In this document: positions 1-8,590 of the stretch, piece after piece
How the letters are laid out: each line of letters begins with the position of its first letter
Position numbering within the stretch: position 1 is the first letter of the stretch
From: Clostridium sp. 1001271B_151109_B4
Lineage (GTDB): Bacteria > Bacillota > Clostridia > Clostridiales > Clostridiaceae
Reading direction: 5' to 3'
DNA: 56,489 bases
Assembly: GCF_015670405.1 (NCBI RefSeq)
Contig: NZ_JADPBQ010000021.1
Location: 1-56,489, forward strand
Notes under the pieces: generated by a model
The model's input: the letters and a program-made list of their open reading frames with translations, nothing else
The model's database searches: none
Told to the model about the DNA's origin: nothing
Program-made: the position numbers and the translations under genes

Positions 1-54
1 TAAGTGCGGTAACGTATGTAGCTGACTGATACTAATAGGTCGAGGGCTTGACCA
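1..54 (+). rRNA. 23S ribosomal RNA, 3' end (partial)
   Basis: The first 54 bases match the conserved end of bacterial 23S rRNA, including the block ACTGATACTAATAGGTCGAG followed by GGCTTGACC, which normally pairs with the 5' end of the molecule. The rest lies upstream of the window. The mature end is estimated and could differ by a few bases. Confidence 0.9.
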
Positions 55-108
55 AATATTAAAAATAATTCATATGCAATTTTCAGAGAATAAATTCTCT
101 AAGAATAA

Positions 109-183
109 TCCGCGATAGCTCAATGGTGGAGCATTCGGCTGTTAACCGACAGGTTGGAGGTTCGAGTCCTCTTCGCGGAGCCA
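109..183 (+). tRNA. tRNA-Asn (anticodon GTT)
   Basis: A full cloverleaf is visible: acceptor strands TCCGCGA (109-115) and TCGCGGA (173-179), anticodon GTT at 141-143 in a loop closed by CGGCT/ACCG pairs, a T-loop GTTCGAGTC and an encoded CCA at 181-183. It lies about 55 bases after the 23S end and is probably co-transcribed with the rRNA operon. No 5S gene separates the two. Confidence 0.95.
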
Positions 184-218
184 AATAAAGCTAGAAGTAA
201 TTCTAGCTTTATTTTTTT
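184..218 (+). terminator. Rho-independent terminator of the rRNA/tRNA-Asn transcript
   Basis: A perfect 13-bp stem (184-196 with 201-213, loop GTAA) runs into a seven-T tract directly after the tRNA CCA. Confidence 0.9.
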
Positions 219-305
219 ATATAAATAAATGAAAAATATATAAATTTATCATTTATTTGAGTAAAATAAAAAATAATTAATCTAATATTAATAAGGGGTA
301 AAAAT

Positions 306-1670
306 ATGGAAGTTATAATTATTGGAGCTGGTAAGGTTGGATATACCTTAGCTAAATTTCTTTCTAAAGAGGAGGATAATATAACTGTAATTGATAATAA
401 TATTGATGCATTGAATTCTATAATTGAAAAATTAGATATAATGGGGATAAAGGGGAATGGAACAAGCTTAAAAATACTTCACGAAGCTGGTATAAGTAAA
501 GCTGATTTAGTTATATCAGTTACTGGTAGTGATGAAGTAAATATGCTTTGCTCATTAGCTGCTAAAAAATTGGGTGCTAAATATACTATAGCAAGAGTAA
601 GAGCACCACAATATTCTGAAGAGATATTAATGCTTAAAGATGAATTAGGAATTGACTTAGTAATAAATCCGGAAAAGGAAGCTGCTTTAGAAATAGCAAA
701 ATTAATAAAATTCCCATCCGTTAGAAGTGTAGATACATTTGCAAGAGGAAAAGTTCATTTAGTAGGATTTACAATACTTGAGGGTGATGGATTAGATGGA
801 GAAGCCATACAAAATATAAAATATTTAAAGGATTCTATATTAATTTCAGGCGTAGAAAGGGATGGCGAAATATATATACCAAGTGGTGATTTTGTTTTAC
901 ATAAGAATGATAAATTATATGTAATAGGTGAACATAAAAAAATTAAAGTTTTTTTCAAAAGATTAGGGAAATTTCAAGATAAAATAAAGAACCCATTAAT
1001 AATAGGTGGAGGAAGAATTACACATTATTTAGTAAATATAATAGATAGCTTACGAGTAACTGCTAAAATAATTGAATTAGACTTAGATAAATGTATTGAA
1101 TTAAATGAGACTTTACCAGAAGCAATTGTTATAAATGGCGATGGGACTGATCATGAATTATTATTATCAGAAAACCTACAAGAAGCAGATGCTTTTATTG
1201 CGTTAACAGGTAGAGATGAAGAAAATGTATTAACGTCTTTATTTGCTATTAATAATAATGTGAAAAATGTTATAACTAAGGTTACTAGATTTAATTATAA
1301 TGTAATAGCTAAAAATGTAGGAATAGACACTATAATAAGTCCTAAAGCTATAACTGCAAATAAAATATTAAAATATATACGTTTTTTAAAGAATAAAAAG
1401 AAGTGTTGTATAGAAAATATTTATAAGATATTTGATGAACAAGCTGAGGCTATTGAATTTTTAGTTAGGAAAGATGTGAAATTTTTAAATAAAAAATTAA
1501 AAGATATAAATATAATTAGTGATATAATTATTGCTACTATAGTTAGGAATGATAAGATAATTATTCCATCTGGGGATGATAAAATTGAAATTGGCGATAG
1601 AGTAATAATTATAACTAAAAAAGATAAACTTGTTGATATTAACGATATAGTAGTGGGAGGTCATAAATAA
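306..1670 (+). CDS. trkA: Trk potassium uptake regulatory subunit TrkA
   Basis: This is a cytosolic nucleotide-binding subunit that gates the TrkH potassium channel. The 454-residue protein has the duplicated architecture of the family: an RCK_N domain beginning with the Rossmann motif GAGKVG (residues 7-12), an RCK_C domain ending near residue 215, then a second RCK_N (from about 226, with a degenerate IIGGGRI motif) and a second RCK_C. Length is typical of full TrkA rather than single-domain KtrA. The ATG has an AAGGGG ribosome binding site about 8 bases upstream. Its TAA overlaps the trkH ATG by one base, so the pair is translationally coupled. Confidence 0.93.
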   Translation: MEVIIIGAGKVGYTLAKFLSKEEDNITVIDNNIDALNSIIEKLDIMGIKGNGTSLKILHEAGISKADLVISVTGSDEVNMLCSLAAKKLGAKYTIARVRAPQYSEEILMLKDELGIDLVINPEKEAALEIAKLIKFPSVRSVDTFARGKVHLVGFTILEGDGLDGEAIQNIKYLKDSILISGVERDGEIYIPSGDFVLHKNDKLYVIGEHKKIKVFFKRLGKFQDKIKNPLIIGGGRITHYLVNIIDSLRVTAKIIELDLDKCIELNETLPEAIVINGDGTDHELLLSENLQEADAFIALTGRDEENVLTSLFAINNNVKNVITKVTRFNYNVIAKNVGIDTIISPKAITANKILKYIRFLKNKKKCCIENIYKIFDEQAEAIEFLVRKDVKFLNKKLKDINIISDIIIATIVRNDKIIIPSGDDKIEIGDRVIIITKKDKLVDINDIVVGGHK

Positions 1671-3118
1671 TGAATTTTCCTGCTATATTAAATATATTAG
1701 GTCATGTAATAAAATATGAACTATTATTATTATTAATACCATTTGCTGTAGCACTTTTTTATGGTGATGGAGATGCTAGTGCATTTTTATATACGATATT
1801 AATAATGATTCCTATATATATAATTCTTATAAGAATAAAGGGAAAAAAGAAACAGATATACGCTAAAGAAGGATTTTTAACTGTTGGGTTAGCATGGATA
1901 GTAATTTCATTTTTTGGAGCATTGCCATTTATGTTTAATGGTGCTATTCCATCACTTGTGGATGCATTTTTTGAAACTTCGTCAGGATTTACGACAACGG
2001 GCGCATCTATATTAACAGAAATTCAATCTTTACCAAAAGGAATATTATTTTGGAGAAGTTTTACTCACTGGGTTGGAGGAATGGGATTCCTTATATTTAT
2101 ATTAGCTTTAATGCCATCATTTGGTGGAAATACAATATATTTATTAAAAGCAGAGAGTCCAGGGCCTACTCCAGGTAAAATAGTGCCTAAAATTAAGCAA
2201 ACTGCAAAAATATTATATGCAATTTACTTTGTATTAACAGTTATAGAAACTATATTTTTAAAATTTGCAGGTATGTCATGGTATGATGCAATTATACATG
2301 CTTTAGGGACAGCTGGAACAGGTGGATTTTCTAATATGAATGCAAGTGTAGCTGCATTTAATAATCCAACAGTAGATTGGATTATCACAGTTTTTATGCT
2401 TTTATTTGGTGTAAATTTTGTTTTATATTTCCAATTAATTAAAGGTAATTTTAAAGCATTCTTCAGGAGTGAGGAGTTGAAATGGTATTTAATTGCTGTT
2501 TTTGGAGCAATTGCTATTATAGCAATTAATATAATACCTTTTAATAATGGAGATGTAACTAGGTCAATAAGAGATTCGGCATTCCAAGTGGCATCTGTAG
2601 TAACTACGACAGGTTATGCAACAGCAGACTTTAATTTATGGCCAACTCTTAGTAAAATGATTTTGGTAATGCTAATGTTCATGGGAGCAATGGCTGGGTC
2701 TACGGGTGGAGGAATTAAAACTGTAAGAATAGTAATAATTATTAAAGCTATAAGAAGAGAAATTGATAAGATATTACACCCGCGAAGAGTTAAAAGTGTA
2801 AAAATAGATGGAAATGTAGTAGAGGAAGAAACTATATCAGGAGTATTTATATTTATATTTGCATATATAGTTATTGCACTTATAGCTATATTTATAGTTT
2901 CTTTTGATAATTTTGATGTTACTACTACAGTCACATCTGTGATAGCAACTTTAAGTAATATATGACCAGGACTTGAAATGGTAGGGCCTACAGGAAACTA
3001 TTCGGCTTTTTCAGATTTAAGTAAGATAGTATTATCGTTTTGTATGCTTGCTGGAAGACTTGAAATATATCCTATGCTTATATTATTTAGTCCTTCACTT
3101 TGGAAAAAAAGATATTAA
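1670..3118 (+). pseudogene. trkH: Trk potassium channel subunit TrkH, interrupted by in-frame TGA
   Basis: This encodes the membrane pore subunit partnering TrkA. Codons 1-431 (to 2962) encode the first three pore loops, with TSSGFTTTG, GTAGTGGFS and VVTTTGYAT visible. Codon 432 is TGA (2963-2965). The same frame then continues for 50 family-like residues (starting PGLEMVGPTGNYS, ending SPSLWKKRY) to a TAA at 3116-3118. The total of 482 codons is the normal TrkH length. The TGA takes the place of the expected glycine (GGA) of the fourth pore-loop motif N-I-G-P-G, so truncation would remove the last filter segment and final helices. A single base change explains it; a sequencing error, true nonsense mutation or readthrough cannot be separated here. 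Confidence 0.85.
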
Positions 3119-3122
3119 TATT

Positions 3123-3170
3123 TGCCTCTGGGGTCAATCCAAAAAATGGATTGACCCCAGAGGCATTTTA
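3123..3170 (+). terminator. Terminator of trkAH
   Basis: A perfect 18-bp inverted repeat (3123-3140 and 3148-3165, loop AAAAAAT) contains the GC-rich block CCTCTGGGGTC and is followed by TTTTA. It is unusually GC-rich for this genome. It starts five bases after the downstream stop of the trkH frame. Confidence 0.8.
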
Positions 3171-3222
3171 ATAATAATATATTAAGTATATAATTAATAA
3201 TAGTGAAAGGGAGGAATGTTTT

Positions 3223-4602
3223 ATGTTATCTCGTGAAATTGCACAAAAGGTGCTTGGAAGATGTTTAATAACTGGTGGGGATTTTGCTGAAATATTTGAA
3301 GAAGATAGTTTAGACAACTCAATTAGTATATTAAATGGAAAGGTTGAAAATTCTATAGGAGGAAGAACTTATGGAATTGGAATTAGAATATTTAAGGGGT
3401 TAAAGAGTGTATATGCATATACAAATAATAATAGTTTAACTTCACTTTTAAATGTTGCTCAAAAGGCTGCAATGGCATTAGGTGAATTAAAAGAAGAAAA
3501 AATGATAGTTATTAATGAAAGAGAAAATATAAATTTAAATCCGATAATTATAACTCCATCATCTATAGAACTTAATAAGAAAATTGGTGTGATGAAAGTA
3601 GCATATGATGCTGCTAAAAACTATCACAGTGAAATAGTTCAAGTAGGAGTAGGATATGCTGATAAAGAGCAACATATATTAATTGCCAATACAGAGGGAT
3701 TATATACAGAAGATAAGAGAACAAGAACAAGATTAACTGTAAACGCTATAGCATCTGCTAATGGAGAAAACCAAACTGGTTTTGAGGGGCCAGGAAGACA
3801 TATGGGATTTGAAATGTTTAATGAAGTAAATCCTGAGTATTATGGAAGAGAGGCTGCTAAGCAAGCATATACTATGTTACATGCTAAAAATTGTCCAGCA
3901 GGAAGAATGACAGTTGCAATAGATAATGGGTTTGGTGGAGTTATTTTCCATGAGGCTTGCGGACATTCACTAGAAGCTACAGCTGTAGCAAAAGGAAATT
4001 CTGTGTTCACAGGAATGTTAGGAAAGCAAATAGCATCTACAAAAGTAACAGCAATAGACGATGGAACAATTCCAAATGCATGGGGATCTTTAAATATAGA
4101 TGATGAAGGTAATAAGACTCAAAAGAATGTTCTTATTGAAAATGGAATCTTAAAATCTTATATGATAGATAAATTAAATGGACGTAGAATGGGTATGAAA
4201 GCTACAGGAAGTGGTAGAAGACAAAGTTATAAATTTGCACCTACATCAAGAATGACTAATACTTATATTGCAAATGGTGATGATAATCCAGAAGATATAA
4301 TTAAATCTATAAGCAATGGGTTATATGCTAAAAAAATGGGTGGAGGATCAGTTAACCCAGTTACAGGGGAATTTAATTTTGCTGTTTCAGAAGGATATCT
4401 AGTTAAGAATGGTATTATTCAAGAGCCGGTTAGAGGAGCTAGTTTAATTGGTAAGGGTAGTGATATATTAATGGATATAGACATGGTTGGTAATAATATG
4501 ACTCAAGGTCAAGGTATGTGTGGATCATCTTCAGGTACTATAGCAGCAAATGTTGGTCAGCCAATGATAAGAGTAAAAGAAATAACAGTAGGTGGAAGAT
4601 AG
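3223..4602 (+). CDS. tldD: TldD family metalloprotease
   Basis: This is the metal-containing subunit of the TldD/TldE protease, a cytosolic enzyme known in other bacteria to process modified peptides and unfolded substrates. The 459-residue protein carries the HExxxH zinc motif as HEACGH (residues 243-248) and the glycine-rich C-terminal segment with MCGSSSG near the end. Length is normal. The ATG has a GGGAGG ribosome binding site. The partner gene starts 11 bases downstream, so the two form an operon. No peptide precursor gene was recognised nearby, and the substrate is unknown. Confidence 0.9.
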   Translation: MLSREIAQKVLGRCLITGGDFAEIFEEDSLDNSISILNGKVENSIGGRTYGIGIRIFKGLKSVYAYTNNNSLTSLLNVAQKAAMALGELKEEKMIVINERENINLNPIIITPSSIELNKKIGVMKVAYDAAKNYHSEIVQVGVGYADKEQHILIANTEGLYTEDKRTRTRLTVNAIASANGENQTGFEGPGRHMGFEMFNEVNPEYYGREAAKQAYTMLHAKNCPAGRMTVAIDNGFGGVIFHEACGHSLEATAVAKGNSVFTGMLGKQIASTKVTAIDDGTIPNAWGSLNIDDEGNKTQKNVLIENGILKSYMIDKLNGRRMGMKATGSGRRQSYKFAPTSRMTNTYIANGDDNPEDIIKSISNGLYAKKMGGGSVNPVTGEFNFAVSEGYLVKNGIIQEPVRGASLIGKGSDILMDIDMVGNNMTQGQGMCGSSSGTIAANVGQPMIRVKEITVGGR

Positions 4603-4613
4603 GAGGGGAGTAT

Positions 4614-5972
4614 ATGGAACTAAATTTATTTGTAAATAGTTTATTTAAAAAAGCTAAAGAGGCTGGATTCACAGAGTATGAAGTATATTATGTTGATAGA
4701 GAAAGCTTAAGTATTAGTGTTTATAAGGAAGAAGTAGAAAAGTACAATTTAAATAATTCTGCAGGATTATCTTTTAGGGGAAAATTTGGAGATAGAATAG
4801 GGTATTCTTATACAGAAATATTAGATCAAGATGCTATAGAAATGCTTGTAAAAAAAGCTAAGGAAAATGTATTAGCAATTGAAAATAATGATATTCAATT
4901 TATTTATGAAGGTGATAGGGAATATAAAGAAATCAGTACTTATCATGATGCTTTAGAAAATTTAGCACCAGATAAATTAATTAATATTGCAATAAATATG
5001 GAAAAGGAAGCTAAGAAATATTGTGATAAAGTTGAAAGCTTTAGTGGATGTGCAATATCATATAGCTCAGGAAATTATGGAATAATAAACTCTAAGGGAT
5101 TAAACTTAAAAAACAAATCTAATTTATTAACAGCGTATGTTGTTCCAATAGTAAAAGATGGGGATAATATGTATGATGGCTGTGGATATGTAGTTGCTAA
5201 ATCATTAGATGAGGTTGATCCTGTAAAAATAGCAAAAATGGGAGTTGATGAAGCATTAAGTAAGATTGGTGCAAGTTCAGTTCCAGCAGGTAATTATAAG
5301 GTTATTATAAATAATGAAGCAATGGTATCACTTTTATCAACATTTGCAGGAATATTTAGTGGAGATGCAGTTCAAAAGGGATTAAGCTTGTTAAAAGGAA
5401 AAGAAGGGGAAAAAATAGCTTCTGATATAGTTAATTTAGTTGATGATCCGCATTTAAAAGATGGTTTAGCATCAGTTGCATTTGATGATGAAGGTGTGGC
5501 TACAGCAAAAACTTATTTAATACAAGATGGAAAATTAAATACTTTACTTCATAATTTAAAGACTGCTAATAAAGCAGGAGTAAAATCAACTGGTAATGGA
5601 TTTAAATCATCATATGCTTTTCCTATATCAGTATCACCAACAAACTTCTATATTGAGCCAGGAGTTAATTCTTTAGAGGAAATGACTAAGAAAATTGATA
5701 AAGGATTAATAATTACAGATCTTGCAGGGTTACATTCAGGTGCAAACTCTATAACTGGGGATTTTTCTTTAGCAGCAAAAGGTTTTTATGTAGAAAATGG
5801 AGTTAAAACTCATCCAGTAGAACAAATAACAGTTGCAGGAAATTTCTTTACATTATTAACTGATATAGAAGAAGTAGGTAGTGATTTGAAGTTCCCTATG
5901 AGTAGTGTAGGTAGTCCAAGTGTTATGATAAAGGAGCTTTCCATCGCAGGAGAGGGGTCAAAGAATGAATAA
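4614..5972 (+). CDS. pmbA: TldE/PmbA family protein
   Basis: This is the second subunit of the TldD/TldE protease. The protein (452 residues from this start) belongs to the same fold family as TldD but has no HExxxH motif, as expected for TldE. It retains the family segments GLHSGANSITGDFSLAA and the C-terminal PMSSVGSPSVMI. I chose the ATG at 4614, preceded by AGGAGGGGAG, over a more upstream in-frame ATG (4518) that would overlap tldD and has no ribosome binding site. Its end overlaps the next gene by 8 bases. Confidence 0.88.
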   Translation: MELNLFVNSLFKKAKEAGFTEYEVYYVDRESLSISVYKEEVEKYNLNNSAGLSFRGKFGDRIGYSYTEILDQDAIEMLVKKAKENVLAIENNDIQFIYEGDREYKEISTYHDALENLAPDKLINIAINMEKEAKKYCDKVESFSGCAISYSSGNYGIINSKGLNLKNKSNLLTAYVVPIVKDGDNMYDGCGYVVAKSLDEVDPVKIAKMGVDEALSKIGASSVPAGNYKVIINNEAMVSLLSTFAGIFSGDAVQKGLSLLKGKEGEKIASDIVNLVDDPHLKDGLASVAFDDEGVATAKTYLIQDGKLNTLLHNLKTANKAGVKSTGNGFKSSYAFPISVSPTNFYIEPGVNSLEEMTKKIDKGLIITDLAGLHSGANSITGDFSLAAKGFYVENGVKTHPVEQITVAGNFFTLLTDIEEVGSDLKFPMSSVGSPSVMIKELSIAGEGSKNE

Positions 5973-6915
5973 ATATGACTTAGTTATAATTGGAGCAGGA
6001 GCATCAGGGTTATCAGCAGGAGTAAGTGCATTAAAGTCTGGGATTAAAGATGTTTTAATTTTAGAAAAGGAAGATGTATTAGGTGGTAATTTAAATTTAT
6101 TTATTGATAATGGGTTTGGAGAATATTATTTAAATAAAACTGTTACTGGTCCAGAGCTTGGAAGTATTTTAATAAAGGATTATAAAGCGTTAGAAGGAAA
6201 ATACAAATTAAATACAAGGGTTTTAGAAATTAATAGAGATAAAGTTATTACTTATGTAAACCCAGAAGAAGGAATTCAAGAAATAGAAGCAAAATCAATA
6301 ATATTAGCGGCTGGATGTAGAGAGAAATATACGGGTAATATTTTAATTCCTATTCATAAATTTACTGGAATATTTACTACTGGATCTGCACATAGATTAG
6401 TTAATTATAGTGGTTATTTACCAGGAAAAGAAACAATTATTTCCGGAAATGATCTATGGACTCTTATTGTGGCAAGGAGATTAGTAATAGAAGGCGCAAA
6501 GGTAAAAGGAATAGTTACGGAAAGAAAGTGTTTTAATAGAGATGAACTAGAAATAATTAATGGATTTAATATACCTATAATATATCAAAGTGAAGTTATT
6601 GATATTGAGGGTATTGAGAGAGTTAATTTAGTAAGGATTAAAAACCTTTATAATGAAGAGATTAAGTCTATTAATTGTGATTCATTGATTTTATCAGTAG
6701 GATATTTACCTGATAGTGATTTTGTAAAGAAAATTAGTATTATGATGGATGGAAATTATATAAAAAATAAAGATAATCATACATCTGTTGAGGGGATATT
6801 TATATCTGGAACCATGGAAAAGGGAATTGATGCATTATTAAACAGTGGTGAAAATGGGATAAAGGTTGGGAAACAAGCAGCAAAATACTTAGAAGAGTTG
6901 AGAGTGAATAGCTAA
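5965..6915 (+). CDS. FAD-dependent oxidoreductase, thioredoxin-reductase-like
   Basis: The 316-residue protein starts with a dinucleotide-binding motif (VIIGAGASGLSAG, residues 8-20) and an acidic strand end (LEKE). It has the AAGCREK segment and a C-terminal FAD motif (GIFISGTMEKGIDALLNSG) found in NAD(P)/FAD-dependent oxidoreductases. The second Rossmann motif, normally GxGxxG before ARRL.EGA, reads GNDLWT here, so pyridine nucleotide binding may be altered. There is no CxxC redox pair like that of true thioredoxin reductase. It overlaps tldE by 8 bases and is surely co-transcribed. Substrate unknown. Confidence 0.8.
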   Translation: MNKYDLVIIGAGASGLSAGVSALKSGIKDVLILEKEDVLGGNLNLFIDNGFGEYYLNKTVTGPELGSILIKDYKALEGKYKLNTRVLEINRDKVITYVNPEEGIQEIEAKSIILAAGCREKYTGNILIPIHKFTGIFTTGSAHRLVNYSGYLPGKETIISGNDLWTLIVARRLVIEGAKVKGIVTERKCFNRDELEIINGFNIPIIYQSEVIDIEGIERVNLVRIKNLYNEEIKSINCDSLILSVGYLPDSDFVKKISIMMDGNYIKNKDNHTSVEGIFISGTMEKGIDALLNSGENGIKVGKQAAKYLEELRVNS

Positions 6916-6923
6916 GAGATAAG

Positions 6924-6949
6924 GTAGAAACTCCTTAGGGAGTTTCTAC
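6924..6949. repeat. Inverted repeat resembling the second hairpin of the intergenic repeat family
   Basis: A perfect 11-bp stem (6924-6934 with 6939-6949, loop TTAG) is followed by A residues rather than T residues on the plus strand, so it is not a standard terminator for the upstream gene. The arm AGAAACTC and its complement GAGTTTCT recur in the hairpin at 39780-39804, inside a complete repeat copy. It may be a remnant of that family. Confidence 0.5.
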
Positions 6950-7054
6950 AAAAAAATTATAACTGGTCATTTGAAATTTACTACACTGCTATTTTAGTTA
7001 TTCATTATAGCTTGAAGCTGATGATTAGTATTACTTTAAAAATTACAAAACTAA

Positions 7055-7621
7055 TTAGTTAAATTTATTTTCAGCAGTTTCTACTAGTAAGTCTTGACCT
7101 TCAGGGCTAAAATGAATGCCATCAACGTATAGATACTCATGTTGTTTGGCATCTATTGTAGCAGAATAAAAATCAATATAGTCTAATGAGTATTTATTAC
7201 ATAGATTAAGTAAAGCCTCTTTTAAACGTGGTAAATTATCTTGGCAGTAATCGTAAGTATCACATTTCATAAAAAGTTTATTTGCTAGATTGGGTATTAT
7301 ATTTGGAGGAAAACCTATAATTATATTTATGTTTTCTTTTAATGAATCCTTAACCATTAACTCAATATTATCAGTAATAGATTGTACACTTCTGTTAGAA
7401 AGTAAATCATTTGTACCACCCATAATAAATAAATCAGTGGGATTTAAATCGAGTACATCCTTTTGAAATCTAACAAGCATATCGGTAGTCGTACTTCCAT
7501 TTACACCCTTATTAAATAAAGATAAATTATATTTAGTTTTTAATTTATAAACCCAATTATCTTTAGGTTTTACACCATAACCATAAATTAAACTATCTCC
7601 TAAAAATACGTATTTTCTCAT
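7055..7621 (-). CDS. SGNH/GDSL family hydrolase
   Basis: This is a predicted esterase or lipase-like hydrolase of 188 residues. All blocks of the SGNH family are visible: FLGDSLIYGYG (block I nucleophile Ser at residue 10), the Gly block around NKGVNGSTT, GGTND (block III), and DGIHFSPEG with the catalytic Asp and His near the C-terminus. There is no signal peptide, so it is probably cytosolic. AAGGAGGTTAA precedes the ATG. It lies 16 bases downstream of the RusA-like gene and is probably in the same transcript. The substrate cannot be inferred. Confidence 0.85.
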   Translation of the reverse strand: MRKYVFLGDSLIYGYGVKPKDNWVYKLKTKYNLSLFNKGVNGSTTTDMLVRFQKDVLDLNPTDLFIMGGTNDLLSNRSVQSITDNIELMVKDSLKENINIIIGFPPNIIPNLANKLFMKCDTYDYCQDNLPRLKEALLNLCNKYSLDYIDFYSATIDAKQHEYLYVDGIHFSPEGQDLLVETAENKFN

Positions 7622-7637
7622 AAGTAATTAACCTCCT

Positions 7638-8276
7638 TTAAAATAACTTATTAAAACAATTTTTACAAATAAGAGTTTTACCTTTATCGGCAGTAACGAA
7701 ATTACTTTCTTTTAAAATACAATTGCAAATAGAACACTTCTTTGATGAGGATAACCTTTCTTTTGGAGAAGATGAGTTATTTAATTTGCTTTTAGTCTTT
7801 GAAATTTCAGTAGATTTTTTTAATGAAGAATATAATCTTTTTTCATCACAAGTATTTTTTTCTATAATTGAATATGAAATTGAAAATTTACTTTCACCAA
7901 AAAGTTCTAATTCAAATCTTGGATTTTCCTTATCATAAAACTCTTCAACAATTATTCTACGAATCTGAGCATCATTGACTATAAGTCCACTTTTTTCAAT
8001 TCCATCAAATATACTTTTAGTTATATTTGCAGTATCAGGGTGACGCTTTTCACTTTTATAATAAACTTTTAATACTGCTATAAGTGATTCTTCTAATATT
8101 ATTTCTGGATTTTGACTTCTTGCATAATATGCTATTTCTTCTTCATAAAGAGCATATTTATCATGTGATTTTCCTGTATTATAAGGTAAAATAGCTCTAC
8201 CATCTTTATTATGTAATTTAAAATTTGATTTAGTAATAGGCGAGCCTAAAACTATTACTTTTGCATAAGGTTTCAT
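7638..8276 (-). CDS. RusA-like Holliday junction resolvase with C-terminal zinc ribbon
   Basis: Residues 1-130 of 212 resemble RusA endonucleases: an early VLGSPITKSN strand, then HPDTANITKSIFDGIEKSG and NDAQIRR, which carry the acidic residues that bind metal in RusA (D of HPDT, D of FDG, D of NDAQ). RusA resolves four-way DNA junctions and is most often phage-borne. Here a Ser/Lys-rich linker (about 140-178) leads to a CSIC...CKNC zinc ribbon (180-208), which is not part of the classical roughly 120-residue RusA. No phage genes surround it. The ATG has AGGAGAA upstream. Confidence 0.7.
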   Translation of the reverse strand: MKPYAKVIVLGSPITKSNFKLHNKDGRAILPYNTGKSHDKYALYEEEIAYYARSQNPEIILEESLIAVLKVYYKSEKRHPDTANITKSIFDGIEKSGLIVNDAQIRRIIVEEFYDKENPRFELELFGESKFSISYSIIEKNTCDEKRLYSSLKKSTEISKTKSKLNNSSSPKERLSSSKKCSICNCILKESNFVTADKGKTLICKNCFNKLF

Positions 8277-8519
8277 ATGTAATTCTCCTAAAGTTTTTTA
8301 AAGTAAAGTGTATATAATATAAAAGATGTTAATAATTATTAATGGATAACCTAAATGAAAAATAATTATTAAGAAATCCTTAAAAATCCATAAAAAGAAA
8401 TAAAAAATAATGAATATTTTTTTTGAAAAGTATATAATACTCATTAGTATTAAATCTACAAATAAGTATTTATTATATTTCAACTATACATGAGAGAATT
8501 TATATTAACAAGTAATAAT
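8277..8519. other. AT-rich intergenic stretch without a supported gene
   Basis: The region between the divergent RusA-like gene and tsaD is almost pure A/T. A 61-codon hydrophobic minus-strand frame (8298-8483) has only a TTG start and no ribosome binding site, and its hydrophobicity follows from base composition. I see no gene here. Confidence 0.6.
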
Positions 8520-8548
8520 TTGATTATGTAATACGATTACGATATAAT
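8520..8548 (+). promoter_or_regulatory. Vegetative-type promoter of tsaD
   Basis: TTGATT (8520-8525) and TATAAT (8543-8548) are separated by 17 bases, about 40 bases upstream of the tsaD ATG. A short inverted repeat AATAC/GTATT follows the -10 box. Confidence 0.6.
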
Positions 8549-8590
8549 ACAGATTGGTATTATTCAGTAAAAAAGAAGAGGTAAGAATAG

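Noticed and set aside
6924..6957. Reading the hairpin after the flavoprotein gene as a rho-independent terminator
   Set aside because: It is followed by A residues, not T residues, on the plus strand, and no T tract follows it on the minus strand either.
8298..8483. A 61-codon hydrophobic frame on the minus strand upstream of the RusA-like gene
   Set aside because: TTG start without a ribosome binding site, composed almost only of A/T-rich codons; hydrophobicity follows from base composition.
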